The notes: a model not told the origin generated them from the sequence alone. A stretch of DNA of 59,544 nt from Desulforhopalus sp. (GCA_024710585.1 JANJUM010000044.1:1-59544), one strand, 5' to 3'. Counted from the first letter of the stretch, positions 1-8,219 are shown. Made by a program: numbers and translations.

Positions 1-2
1 AG

Positions 3-590
3 CACAACTCGCTCTTTGGGATTATTGATTCCCTGGGCGCTGGGACGACGCTGGGCGAGCATTTCGGAGATCCCGACATACTCGTTTGCGACGATATGGG
101 CCGGGAGGCAGCCGACTTCTTCCTGTGCGACACCTCTGCCGCGACTCCCCGTGTGGTGTTGATCCACGCGAAGGCATCCACACAGAAACACAGCTGCTCC
201 GCTAGCGGACTTCACGATGTGTGCGCCCAAGCTATGAAAAACCTTGGCTATCTCGCGATGTTCAGCCAGGAGCGGCCAGCCCGCGTCGGATCGAACGGAT
301 GGAGCAAACCTTGGAGAGCTGATATCGGGGTCGTGAACGAGAGAATCCGCCGCGGGACCGGCACGAGCGCGGCAATATGGAAGAAGATACAGGAGACCGT
401 GAACAACCCTTTGGTGCAGAAGGAGGTCTGGTTGTTCCTTGGGCAGATCCTGTCAAAGCAGACGTTCGAGACGAAGCTGGCGAAGAGAACTCCTCCCGCA
501 GAAGCTCTTCAAGCGGCGTGCCTATTGCACGCAGCAATGACGGACGTTGCCGCTGTTGGCGGGAAGTTGAGGATCATCTGCGGACCCTAG
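3..590 (+). CDS. C-terminal part of a possible helicase/nuclease-type protein (5' end outside window)
   Basis: The reading frame is open from the window edge to a TAG at 588-590 (195 residues visible), so the gene begins upstream. An acidic segment (DPDILVCDD, then EAADF) is followed by a beta-strand-like VVLIHAKAS and a helix GLHDVCAQAMKNL. The order D...E...hxK resembles a PD-(D/E)XK-like nuclease fold with His-Ala-Lys at the last motif. From memory, similar segments occur at the C-termini of large DEAD/DEAH helicase-type proteins of defence loci; this is family recall, not proof. The rest is a helical tail without recognisable motifs. It sits at the edge of an AT-richer accessory patch beside other cargo genes. 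The product is uncertain because the N-terminal part is missing. Confidence 0.55.
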   Translation, partial: HNSLFGIIDSLGAGTTLGEHFGDPDILVCDDMGREAADFFLCDTSAATPRVVLIHAKASTQKHSCSASGLHDVCAQAMKNLGYLAMFSQERPARVGSNGWSKPWRADIGVVNERIRRGTGTSAAIWKKIQETVNNPLVQKEVWLFLGQILSKQTFETKLAKRTPPAEALQAACLLHAAMTDVAAVGGKLRIICGP

Positions 591-1081
591 AATATGTGCT
601 CAACAAACCGCTGCACCGGACGCGGACAAGCCGCGTTTCCATAGTCAACATATCTCCTATTGATCTGGACAAATTGATTGGAAACATGAGACTTGGAGGG
701 ACCTTGAGCAAGATCTCTGAAATGATGTCATCTTTCTGTATAACAGTATAATTCGGGAAAATATTCAGGTCTCACATGGATTCTGTCGAGCTTACCGAAC
801 CGGTGGATTTGGCAGAAATTGCCCCTGAAGATTCAATTTTATTGATGGCCACCACAGGATGGAAAAAGTGCGTAGGATGGGTGTGAAGAGAATCCTCGAG
901 TACAAACTGAATGTTGAGCAGCGCTTGAACTTCTTGATCGACAAGAAGGCTTATACAACATACGTTGAATAATGGAACACTAAGTTGAAAAGTGAACCCG
1001 CCTCTATGAGGTAGAAAAGTGCAGGTCTATGCCATTTAACCTCACTTGAGGTGCGATACATACCATTTAAAGAATGAGCCG
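591..1081. other. AT-rich intergenic stretch with small orphan reading frames
   Basis: No convincing gene. Two overlapping short frames occur on the plus strand: 776-886 (36 codons, ATG) and 859-972 (37 codons, ATG, lysine/arginine-rich, ending AYTTYVE). Neither has a clear ribosome-binding site, and both may be gene debris. Directly after the upstream stop codon lies GCTCAAC (598-604), followed by a GC-rich segment resembling the left half of an integron attC site. No matching right half is visible. Confidence 0.35.
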
Positions 1082-1348
1082 ATGACAGACAATTATGATT
1101 CCAAAGATAAAGACCCCTTGCACGGAGTAACGCTTAAAAATATGCTAGAAGACTTAGTGGAATACTACGGTTTTCCCTACCTCGCTGATAAAATAAAAAT
1201 TAAAGTGTTTGCTGTGAATCCAACATTTAATACTAGTTTAAAGTTCCTTCGTAAAACCCCTTGGGCAAGAGAGAAAGTCGAAAAACTCTATCTTTATCAC
1301 TTTGTGATCCGCAAAGAAAAAGAGCGGCCTCAAAACAATACTAAATAG
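1082..1348 (+). CDS. VF530 family (DUF2132) DNA-binding-like protein
   Basis: This is an 88-residue protein. It carries the hallmark DPLHGVTL near the N-terminus and SLKFLRKTPWAREKVE near the C-terminus, both typical of the VF530/DUF2132 family of small alpha-helical proteins that often occur on mobile or integron-borne cargo. The biochemical function of the family is not firmly established; a SAP-like nucleic-acid-binding fold has been proposed. I chose ATG 1082 because conserved similarity begins shortly after it; an upstream in-frame ATG at 1046 would add 12 unconserved residues. The Shine-Dalgarno is weak (GAATGAGCC). The basic tail KEKERPQNNTK fits nucleic-acid contact. Base composition is AT-rich, unlike the chromosomal backbone from 3.1 kb onward, consistent with acquisition. 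Confidence 0.8.
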   Translation: MTDNYDSKDKDPLHGVTLKNMLEDLVEYYGFPYLADKIKIKVFAVNPTFNTSLKFLRKTPWAREKVEKLYLYHFVIRKEKERPQNNTK

Positions 1349-1700
1349 CTATAAAATCTAACATTCAAAAAGACATAAACAGATAACCACTTGCTCCACC
1401 GGCCCTGCAAACCGCGTGGGTCCGGCGAGCAAAATATTAGCTCGACACTACGCGCGCGGCTGAGTATAACCAACACTCACATTATTAGTAATGTTTTTTA
1501 CTAATTTAAATAGCACAATTTTTCAGCATTCGAAGGATATCACTGAACTGCAATAGTTGTATTAATAATCAGCTTTCGTGTCAGTTCGGTGGTTTACATA
1601 ATTGCGTATGTTACAAATGAATAGATTCATATATACATAGTTGCCATGTTTCATAGTTTCTTTATTGATCGTAATATCTATTGTATAGGGAGGAAAATTT
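1349..1700. other. AT-rich intergenic region with imperfect GC-rich hairpin
   Basis: No gene seen. An imperfect hairpin spans 1391-1432: outer arms TTGCTC / GAGCAA and inner arms CCGG.CCC / GGG.CCGG. It may terminate the VF530 gene, although no U-tract follows on either strand. The rest is very AT-rich and must contain the promoter of the acetyltransferase gene; TTCATA, 16 nt, TAATAT just upstream is one possible pair. The ribosome-binding site GGGAGGA lies at 1688-1694. Confidence 0.4.
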
Positions 1701-2225
1701 TTGAGCTTTCAGTTGTTGCCACTTAGCGCTAAACACTTAAGTCAGTTTAAGAAAGATATGCAGGAAGCATTTCAACAAGGTGCTGTTGATGAGTTTAATG
1801 AAATAGACATAGAGATACTTCCTGAAAAGGATATTGACCGTTCTCTTTCCGTTAAAGGTTCTTGTGCTTATGAAGCTCTACTTGACGGAGAATTAGTTGG
1901 CGGAGCCGTCGTTCTGATCGATGACGAAACACAGCATAATCATCTTGATTTTCTTTATGTAAAGAAAGGAAAAAACAGCAAAGGTGTGGGTTTTTCAATT
2001 TGGAATGCGATCGAAACATTGCATCCAAAAACTAAAATATGGGAAACACATACTCCATACTTCGACAAACGAAATATACATTTCTATGTAAATAAATGCG
2101 GGTACCATATAGTAGAATATTTTAATAAGTATCATAAAGATCAAAATGAAATAGAAGAGGCAGAGCAGTTTCCTGATATCGATTATTTTGCAGATTTCTT
2201 TCGCCTTAAAAAAGAAATGGAATAG
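1701..2225 (+). CDS. GNAT family N-acetyltransferase
   Basis: A 174-residue protein starting at a TTG codon, chosen because a strong Shine-Dalgarno (GGGAGGA) lies seven bases upstream and no ATG precedes conserved sequence. The middle part, GGAVVLIDDETQHNHLDFLYVKKGKNSKGVGF, is written here only as its elements: beta-4 LDFLYVKK, then KNSKGVGFSIW in place of the acetyl-CoA pyrophosphate loop (Q/RxxGxG/A). A helix and beta-5 (HPKTKIWETHTPYF) follow, then the alpha-4 region FYVNKCGYHIVEY, typical of GNAT enzymes near residues 130-140. The acceptor is unknown. Stand-alone GNAT genes of this type are common cargo of integrons and genomic islands. Strong AT bias suggests horizontal origin. It is flanked on both sides by GC-rich hairpins with related loop sequence. 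Confidence 0.75.
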   Translation: MSFQLLPLSAKHLSQFKKDMQEAFQQGAVDEFNEIDIEILPEKDIDRSLSVKGSCAYEALLDGELVGGAVVLIDDETQHNHLDFLYVKKGKNSKGVGFSIWNAIETLHPKTKIWETHTPYFDKRNIHFYVNKCGYHIVEYFNKYHKDQNEIEEAEQFPDIDYFADFFRLKKEME

Positions 2226-2288
2226 ATGCTCTCGAAGTAAGCATAATATAATAAAAACAGCAAAATGGATTATGAAAACAAGATAATA

Positions 2289-2317
2289 AGGGGACCCGCA
2301 AACAACGCGGGTCCCCT
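2289..2317. terminator. Perfect 11-bp hairpin after acetyltransferase gene
   Basis: AGGGGACCCGC (2289-2299) and GCGGGTCCCCT (2307-2317) form a perfect stem with a seven-base loop (AAACAAC). It sits 64 bases past the acetyltransferase stop codon. No U-run follows, so it is either a factor-assisted terminator or a structural cassette-boundary element. Confidence 0.45.
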
Positions 2318-2346
2318 GAATTCTACGTTTGGCCCTCAAATTGTCC

Positions 2347-2871
2347 ATGTCACACACACCGAAGAAGAGGAAACCATCAGCCGCAAAGCGCTTCGCCGAG
2401 ATCGAGACAATTTCCATAGCCGGAATCACTGAGCGTATGGGGCCGCTTGGCTTGCACATGTACGCCGAGTCATACCTCTCTGCCGCCCAAGCGCTTCCGA
2501 AGCCGAAGGTGCCCTTCGAGCCCGTTCGACCGTATCTTGTTTGTCATGCAATTGAACTCGTTCTCAAGGCCTTTCTTTCGCTCCGTGGCGCCGCCATGGT
2601 CGAACTCGCAGACGGCCCTTACGCCCACAACCTCAATTCGCTTCTCACAAAATCCATTGAAGTCAAATTGTTCGAGTTTGCCTCGCTTTCAGAAGGGATG
2701 ATCAATGCCATTCACCATGCAACTTCTTACTACGGTGGCAAAGTGTTTGAATACCCTGCCATCGGAGAAGCGCTCAGCGCATACCCATAAATGCCACCTG
2801 TCGAAGTTTTGTTTGAAACAGCAACCTCTTTGGTCGAGGCACTGCGCCAACCATGCAGGCAGGCAAAGTGA
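2347..2871 (+). pseudogene. HEPN-like domain protein interrupted by an in-frame TAA
   Basis: The frame encodes a helical protein with the segment RPYLVCHAIELVLKAFL, typical of the first conserved helix of HEPN-superfamily proteins (RNase or nucleotidyltransferase-associated toxins), followed by the helix-rich AHNLNSLLTKS. After residue 147 a TAA (2788-2790) stops translation. The same frame continues immediately as MPPVEVLFETATSLVEALRQ and ends at a TGA (2869-2871), and this continuation reads like the natural C-terminal helix. A nonsense mutation in a 174-residue protein is therefore likely. The HEPN RxxxxH motif is not evident, so catalytic activity is doubtful. ATG 2347 is preferred over TTG 2329. 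The gene lies just upstream of toxin-antitoxin remnants. Confidence 0.55.
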
Positions 2872-2894
2872 CTCCTTGGCGAAAGGTGAGGCCT

Positions 2895-2984
2895 GACCGC
2901 AGGGATTATGGCGAGACGAGATACATTTCCGTCGGATTGCTTAATTTTCAGGTGGTGATTCTGGTCTGGACCAAGCACGGCCGA
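2895..2984 (+). pseudogene. BrnT-like toxin remnant
   Basis: The plus-strand frame reads DRRDYGETRYISVG followed by a hydrophobic strand VVILVWTKHG. In BrnT ribonuclease toxins this corresponds to the central stretch in which an acidic/RYGE motif precedes two beta-strands (RxIGxxxxxxVLVVxxTxRG). No start codon with upstream BrnT sequence is present, and the C-terminal catalytic strand is out of frame or lost. I read this as a decayed fragment, not a functional gene. Confidence 0.45.
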
Positions 2985-3001
2985 CCGCAAGGAACTGAGC
3001 A

Positions 3002-3079
3002 GAAGAAATCGTCAACCATCAGATCAGGTTCGACAACGACATTCTCGATTCCTTCAAAGGTGCAGGGACGCTCGCCTCG
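3002..3079 (+). pseudogene. BrnA-like antitoxin remnant
   Basis: Twenty bases after the BrnT-like fragment, another plus-strand frame encodes EEIVNHQIRFDNDILDSFK then GAG. This matches the ribbon-helix-helix signature of BrnA antitoxins (IxIRxDxDVLxxFKxxG). It then breaks off where GC-rich backbone sequence starts. The order toxin then antitoxin is that of brnTA operons, supporting a decayed module. Confidence 0.45.
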
Positions 3080-3100
3080 GCTTGTGGACGGGCGAAGGCG

Positions 3101-4120
3101 TCAGTTGCCAAGCGGCGGCAACGGGCGGAGGATAGCCGCCACATCGATTGCCTGCGGCAGCTGCTTCTGCTCGCGCATGATGCGCTCGGTCTGCTCCCAG
3201 CCGGCCACATCGATAGTGCCGATGGCCGGGGTCGCCGATGGGGCGATCAGGCCACGGGTGATGTGCAGCTGCTGCTGCAGGATCGGCCGCGGGGTATCGA
3301 GGTCGTTCTTCTCGAGGATGGCAAGGGACTCCTCCTCGTTTTGCGGGTCGAGGGCCTGCCGCCAGCCGGCGAGCAGGGCGGAGAGGAAGCGTTCCGCCAG
3401 CTTGGGCCTCTCGCGCAGGGTGCGCTCGCTGGTGATGACGCAGTTGGCGACGAAGCGCACCCCGAACTCCTCGGGACTGAAAAAGGCCACCTTCTCCCCC
3501 TCCCGCTCCAGCTGCGCGGCGAGTATCGGCCCCTGGGCGTTGCGGTAGACCGGCCACAGCTGCACTTGCCGCCGATAGAACGGCGTATAATCGTAGCGGA
3601 CGCTATGGAGCCGCACATCCCCGTCGCCGAGGCCGGCCTCGCTCAGCAGGGTGCGCATCACCGTCTCGTCGTTGCCGCCGAAGGTCACGCCGATGGACTT
3701 GCCCCTCAGGTCGGCCAGCCCTTTGATGGTAACGTCCTCCGGGCGGTACATCCACTGCAGGGGGTTGATCTGGAAGAGCTGGGCGATGACCACCACCGGC
3801 GCCCCCTTGGCGCGGGCCCGCAGCACCTGGTCGGCGGAGGCCTCGCCGAAGTCGGCATAGCCGAGTTCCAACTCGCGAATGGCATCCCGCTCCGGCCCGC
3901 CGGCCTTGATCTCCACCGCCAGCCCCTGCTGCTCGAACAGCCCGCGGCCCTCCGCATAGAGTGCGCCGACGACGCTGACATTGCGCAGCCACTTGAGGCG
4001 GTAGGCGATCTTGTCCGCCTTGTCCGCCTTGTCCGCCGCCTGGGCGACGGTTGCGGTCAGGGCCAGCAGCGCCAGCAGGCCCATCAAGGAAAAAGGAAAT
4101 TTCCTGGCGATTCGTTTCAT
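3101..4120 (-). CDS. ABC transporter substrate-binding protein (NMT1/SsuA-like)
   Basis: A 339-residue periplasmic protein. Residues 1-29 form a signal peptide (MKRIARKFPFSLMG, hydrophobic core, cleavage after VAQA). The mature part begins with IAYRLKWLRN, followed by GLFEQQGLAVEIK, GYADFGEASADQVL, LRGKSIGVTFGGND and RYDYTPFYRRQVQLWPVY, the usual order of the NMT1/THI5-like fold that binds sulfonates, nitrate-like anions or thiamine/riboflavin precursors. The ligand cannot be assigned. The start at 4120 places the signal peptide at the N-terminus, with GGAG upstream. Fifty-eight bases separate it from the permease gene, and a three-gene importer operon is clear. The downstream side borders the accessory patch, so anything once following it may have been lost. 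Confidence 0.88.
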   Translation of the reverse strand: MKRIARKFPFSLMGLLALLALTATVAQAADKADKADKIAYRLKWLRNVSVVGALYAEGRGLFEQQGLAVEIKAGGPERDAIRELELGYADFGEASADQVLRARAKGAPVVVIAQLFQINPLQWMYRPEDVTIKGLADLRGKSIGVTFGGNDETVMRTLLSEAGLGDGDVRLHSVRYDYTPFYRRQVQLWPVYRNAQGPILAAQLEREGEKVAFFSPEEFGVRFVANCVITSERTLRERPKLAERFLSALLAGWRQALDPQNEEESLAILEKNDLDTPRPILQQQLHITRGLIAPSATPAIGTIDVAGWEQTERIMREQKQLPQAIDVAAILRPLPPLGN

Positions 4121-4178
4121 GGCAGGGTCTCCGCTACAGAGGTTGTCCGCGGCAGATGCCACGGCCGCGCAAGGGGCC

Positions 4179-4928
4179 TCATCTACCCGTCCAGGCCCGC
4201 TTGACCACCAGGCCGAGCGACTCGAGCAGGGCCTGATAGATGGCGATGGTGATGCCGATGAGAAAGAGGGCGATGAGGATCTTACCGAGATCGCTCTGGT
4301 AAAGGGCGATGCGGATACTATAGCCGATGCCGGCATTTGCGGCGATGAATTCGCCGACGATGGTCCCGGCCATGGCCAGGGTGGCGCTGCCGGCAATGAC
4401 CGTGGTCAGCTGGCCGAGGTTCTCGAAGGTGCGGATCTTCACCTCGAGCTGCCAGCGCATGCGCCCGGTGGCGCGGTAGAAGTGCTCGATATCGTCGATG
4501 GGCTTGGACATGATGCCGAGCACCGAAAGCAGCACCGGGAAATAGCAGATCATCGCCGCGATGAGCAGCCGGGTGAGAAAGCCGTCGCCGAGGAGGATGA
4601 AGAGGATCGGCGCCAGCGCGACGATGGGATAGGCCTGGAAGTTGTAGGCGGCGACCTTGATGAACGAGCCCAGCCAGGTGGACTGCCGGCCGGCGATGCC
4701 GATGCCGAGCGCCATGAGCACCGCCAGGATCTGGCCGATGACCGCCACCGCCATGGTGTTCAGGGTGGCCAAGCTGTAGTTGCGGTATTCGGCGAGCAGC
4801 GTCTGGTAGATGCCCGACGGCGCGGGGATGACGTAGTCGGAGAGGGCCAGGCCGTACTTCAAGGCGAGCAGCAGGCCGAGAAAGAGGCAGTAGATGATGA
4901 GGAACTGGAGCACGCGTCTAGGCAGCAT
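4179..4928 (-). CDS. ABC transporter permease (SsuC/TauC-like)
   Basis: A 249-residue inner-membrane permease of the BPD_transp_1 class. It begins with a transmembrane helix (VLQFLIIYCLFLGLLLALKYG), here named only by that position (residues 6-26), then has five further hydrophobic segments. The cytoplasmic EAA-type loop contacting the ATPase is recognisable around residues 150-185 (FYRATGRMRWQLEVKIR) and is followed by GTIVGEFIAANAGIGYSIRIA, typical of SsuC/TauC relatives. Its start overlaps the end of the ATPase gene by 11 bases, indicating translational coupling. With the neighbouring binding protein it forms a complete importer. Confidence 0.9.
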   Translation of the reverse strand: MLPRRVLQFLIIYCLFLGLLLALKYGLALSDYVIPAPSGIYQTLLAEYRNYSLATLNTMAVAVIGQILAVLMALGIGIAGRQSTWLGSFIKVAAYNFQAYPIVALAPILFILLGDGFLTRLLIAAMICYFPVLLSVLGIMSKPIDDIEHFYRATGRMRWQLEVKIRTFENLGQLTTVIAGSATLAMAGTIVGEFIAANAGIGYSIRIALYQSDLGKILIALFLIGITIAIYQALLESLGLVVKRAWTGR

Positions 4929-5610
4929 TCATGATCTCCAGCAGGGTGGCGTCGAGGGCGGCGCGGGAAAAATCTCCCTCGCGGCGCATGTCGCAGCCCC
5001 TGACCAGCGCCGTCTGCGGCTGCTTGCCCCGCCCGCGGAAGACGAGGATGTCCTGGCAGAACTTGGCGACCTCGACGACATTATGGGAAATATAGATGAA
5101 ATAGCGCTGCGGGAACATCGCCTTGATGGCGAGGATGATCCTCTCCCGGGTGCGCTCGTCGACGTTGGCGAGGCTCTCGTCCATGATCAGCAGGTCGCAG
5201 TCCTGGAGGAGGTAGCGGATGAGGTTGACGCGGTTCTGCTGCCCCATGGACAGCTGGTCGAAGCGGGAGTCGATGCACTCGCCCAGGCCGAAGATGGCTA
5301 TGAGCTCCGCCATACGGCCGTGCAATGCCGGCGTGACGACCCGCTCCAGATGGCGCGCCACCCCCGACCAGCCGGGCAGCCGCTCCTTGTTGTGGGAGTA
5401 GAGGGAGCGGGCGAGATCGCCGGCATCGATTTCTCCGCTGAAGGCGGCGATATCGCCGGCGATGATCCTCGCCAGGGTGGTCTTGCCCACCCCCGAGGGG
5501 CCAAAGAAGGAGTGAAAGCCGGGCTCGGCGAGGCGAAAGGAGACCCCGGAGAACAGCGGCACATCCGCCCCCGGGTAGGCGAAGGCGAGGGTATCGACAG
5601 CGAGAGACAT
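4918..5610 (-). CDS. ABC transporter ATP-binding protein
   Basis: About 230 residues. The Walker A motif is GPSGVGKTT, the signature motif is the slightly unusual LSMGQQNR, Walker B is LLIMDESLANVDE, and the switch histidine lies in YISHNVVEVAKF. This is the nucleotide-binding subunit that powers the SsuC-like permease encoded by the overlapping next gene. I prefer the ATG at 5610 (AGGT seven to ten bases upstream) to the ATG at 5634, which lacks a ribosome-binding site; the difference is eight residues. The signature LSMGQ rather than LSGGQ is tolerated in some importers. The gene is first in the operon; the acyl-CoA synthetase gene lies 158 bases upstream on the same strand. Confidence 0.9.
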   Translation of the reverse strand: MSLAVDTLAFAYPGADVPLFSGVSFRLAEPGFHSFFGPSGVGKTTLARIIAGDIAAFSGEIDAGDLARSLYSHNKERLPGWSGVARHLERVVTPALHGRMAELIAIFGLGECIDSRFDQLSMGQQNRVNLIRYLLQDCDLLIMDESLANVDERTRERIILAIKAMFPQRYFIYISHNVVEVAKFCQDILVFRGRGKQPQTALVRGCDMRREGDFSRAALDATLLEIMNAA

Positions 5611-5768
5611 GCGGTGACCTGAAAATTGAGCCATTGGCGGCGTGGCGTCAGCGCCCGATCAACGCAGTTGTAGCCAAAGATTTCCGGGAATACCATGGAA
5701 AACCGACCCGCGGCGGGCGAAAGCAGGGAAAAAATCGCCCTAGCCCTGGCCACCGCGGGCCTCCTTCC

Positions 5769-8219
5769 TCACACTGGCAGAGCCATGACCTCCCCGCCGC
5801 CCCGGCGCAGCTGCTCGGCATAGAGCCGCCCCTCGATATAGAGGGCCAGGGTGCGGATGGCGCTGTCCGAGGAACGGAACACCGCCATGCCGCCGCGAGT
5901 GAGCTCGTCCACCAGCGGGTCGTAGAGGCGGCCGCCGTCGACCACCCCGACCACCGGGGTGTGCTGTTCCGCCACCAGCCGCGGCAACCGCCTGGCGATG
6001 CTCGCCGGGTCGCTCAGGGCGTAGCGCTCGGAAGAGCCGTCGCCCAGGGTGCGCATGGCCGGCGACAAGGGGTCGAGGCCGACCACCACCGCGTCGACGT
6101 TGGCATCGCCGCAGAGCGCCTCGACCACCCGCACATGGACCTCGTCGTCTGCGCCGGGGTTGATGTCGAGCGGGTTCTTGACCTCCACCAGGCTGTCCAG
6201 GCCCTTGTCGCGCAAGGCGCCGCGCACACGGTCCACCGTCGCCGCGCCGAAGGAGGCAAGGTTCATGCGGAAGTCGTCGGACTGGATGTTGTCGGCCATG
6301 CCCACCGCTTCGAAGCCGGCGCCGCTGACCGCCGCCAGCCGGTTGCCGAGGATCTGCTTGCCGTGCAGCCGCTGCGCCAGCAGCAGCAGGTTCTCGAACT
6401 CGGAGAAGGTCTCGGTGACCATGCCGCCGGCCTGGCGGACGCAGCTGGCGCAGACCATATAGTCGCCGGCCAGCGAGGCGGTATGGCCGGAGGTGGCGGT
6501 CTTGCCCTCCGGGGTGCGCCCGGCCTTGTAGAAGATCACCTCCTTGCCGGCGCGCACCGCCTGCCGCACTGCGGTGGCGAAGCTCAGGCCGTCGAGGTCC
6601 TGGAAACCCTCGGCATAGACGCCGATGACCTCGATCTCGCTGTCGTCCTTGAGATAGGAAAGCACGTCGCCCAAAGTGAGGTCGTTCTGGTTGCCCACCG
6701 AGATCATATAGGCCGGGTCGATCTCCGGCAGCTTGCTCAGCCGGGTGATCATGAAGGCCCCCGACTGGCTGACGAAAGCGGTGTTGCGGCGCCGCTGCCC
6801 GCGCGACTTGGGCAGCTTGTCCTCGGGGATGAAGAGGGTGTCGTAGCCGCCGGGGTGGGAGACCACGCCGAGGCAGTTGCCGCCGAGGAACACCGGTCCG
6901 CCATCGTCACGGCCGTGGGCGGCGCGGATCTTCTCCATCAACTCCGCGGCGCGGCCGACGCTGTCGCCGGTCTCGCCCATGCCGCCGGCGATGAGCATCA
7001 CCGACTCGGCGCAGTTGCGCAGCAACACCTCGTCGACGATCTCCCCCACCTGGGCCGAGGAGACGGCGACGACGAAGAGGTCGAGCCGGCAGTCCAGCGC
7101 GGCGAGGTCGGGGACGCAGGGGATGCCCTCGAAGCGCTCGAGGCCCGGCTTGATGAGGCGGAGATGGTCCCGGGAGAAGCCGGCGGCGAGGATGTTGTCG
7201 AGGATCACCCGCCCGAAGTTGGCCCTGGTCGTGGAGACGCCGACGATGCCGATGGTCTGCGGCTTGAGCAGCTTGCCGATCTTGATGAAGGGCCTGGCCG
7301 TGGGGGCCTGGCGGGGCGGGCCGAAGCGGCACATGCCGTCCAGCGGCACCATGAGGAAGTCGGTGAAGGCGAAGGGGTTGATCTCCAGCTCCTCGATGAC
7401 GAAGGGCGCCTCGGGGTTGATCGGCGAGTAGTGGTTGGCGAGCGCGATCATCGACGAGAAGCACTCGACGATCTGCTCGTCGGTGACGATGCGCCGCTGG
7501 CCCCGGGTCAGCCCGGCGAGCTTGCGGTAGGAGATGGTGCGGCGAAAGAGCTGGAAGAACTCCCAGCCGCCGATGAGGGCGGTGGCGGCGGCGACGATGG
7601 CCTGGCCCTTGCGGAAGCGCTCGGCGTAGAGCTCGGTATCGGTGCCGCCGAGGCCGGCGCTGATGATCATGCCGAACTCGCGGGTGTTGCGGATGCCGAC
7701 GATCATCTCGTTGCCGAAGGCCTCGGAGTCGGGGGGCATGTACTGCACCAGCAGCACCCCTTCGATATCGCGCGAGACCGCCTGCACCAGGGTCTCGCCG
7801 GAGAGGCCGCGATAGCGTTCCGGGCCGTGGCCCGGGTCCCGCTCGAGCAGGCGGACGTAGTTCTCCGGCACCTCGTAGAGCATGCGCCGCCAGGCGGAAC
7901 GGATCTTCTCCACCGACTTCTCCACCACCCTGACCCCGCCGACCTCGGTCTTGTGGACGATAGTCGGCGAGACGATCTTCAGCACCACCCTCGTCCCCGG
8001 CATGGCGAGCAGCTCCTCGTCGCCGAGGCGGCTGCCCTTGGCGAGGAAGCTGGTGCGCGGCGGGGTCTCGGCGCCGCTCTTATGGAGCAGCTGATAGGTC
8101 TCGTGCTCGAAGAGGGTGTCTCGGCCGACCTGCTGTGCCGCCCTGAACAGCCCGGTGATGGCCGGAAAATCGATGGAAAGCTGTACGGGCACGGCCTGGC
8201 CCTCTCCCTGTCTGCTCAT
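5769..8219 (-). CDS. ADP-forming acyl-CoA synthetase, ATP-grasp domain first
   Basis: An 816-residue protein of the NDP-forming acetyl/acyl-CoA synthetase superfamily, which makes ATP from an acyl-CoA and ADP or runs the reverse reaction. The N-terminal ATP-grasp_5 part has VVLKIVSPTIVHKTEVGGV and ELEINPFAF. The CoA-binding part starts near residue 335 with TIGIVGVSTTRANFG. The succinyl-CoA-ligase-like part has VSQSGAFMITRL and the phospho-histidine motif SGHTASLAG (His about 579). This order (ATP-grasp then CoA-binding) is reversed relative to Pat/PatZ enzymes. ATG 8219 is chosen because AGGAGGGGAGGA precedes it; 8240 would add seven residues. The LysR gene is divergent, so regulation by it is plausible. 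Confidence 0.88.
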   Translation of the reverse strand: MSRQGEGQAVPVQLSIDFPAITGLFRAAQQVGRDTLFEHETYQLLHKSGAETPPRTSFLAKGSRLGDEELLAMPGTRVVLKIVSPTIVHKTEVGGVRVVEKSVEKIRSAWRRMLYEVPENYVRLLERDPGHGPERYRGLSGETLVQAVSRDIEGVLLVQYMPPDSEAFGNEMIVGIRNTREFGMIISAGLGGTDTELYAERFRKGQAIVAAATALIGGWEFFQLFRRTISYRKLAGLTRGQRRIVTDEQIVECFSSMIALANHYSPINPEAPFVIEELEINPFAFTDFLMVPLDGMCRFGPPRQAPTARPFIKIGKLLKPQTIGIVGVSTTRANFGRVILDNILAAGFSRDHLRLIKPGLERFEGIPCVPDLAALDCRLDLFVVAVSSAQVGEIVDEVLLRNCAESVMLIAGGMGETGDSVGRAAELMEKIRAAHGRDDGGPVFLGGNCLGVVSHPGGYDTLFIPEDKLPKSRGQRRRNTAFVSQSGAFMITRLSKLPEIDPAYMISVGNQNDLTLGDVLSYLKDDSEIEVIGVYAEGFQDLDGLSFATAVRQAVRAGKEVIFYKAGRTPEGKTATSGHTASLAGDYMVCASCVRQAGGMVTETFSEFENLLLLAQRLHGKQILGNRLAAVSGAGFEAVGMADNIQSDDFRMNLASFGAATVDRVRGALRDKGLDSLVEVKNPLDINPGADDEVHVRVVEALCGDANVDAVVVGLDPLSPAMRTLGDGSSERYALSDPASIARRLPRLVAEQHTPVVGVVDGGRLYDPLVDELTRGGMAVFRSSDSAIRTLALYIEGRLYAEQLRRGGGEVMALPV

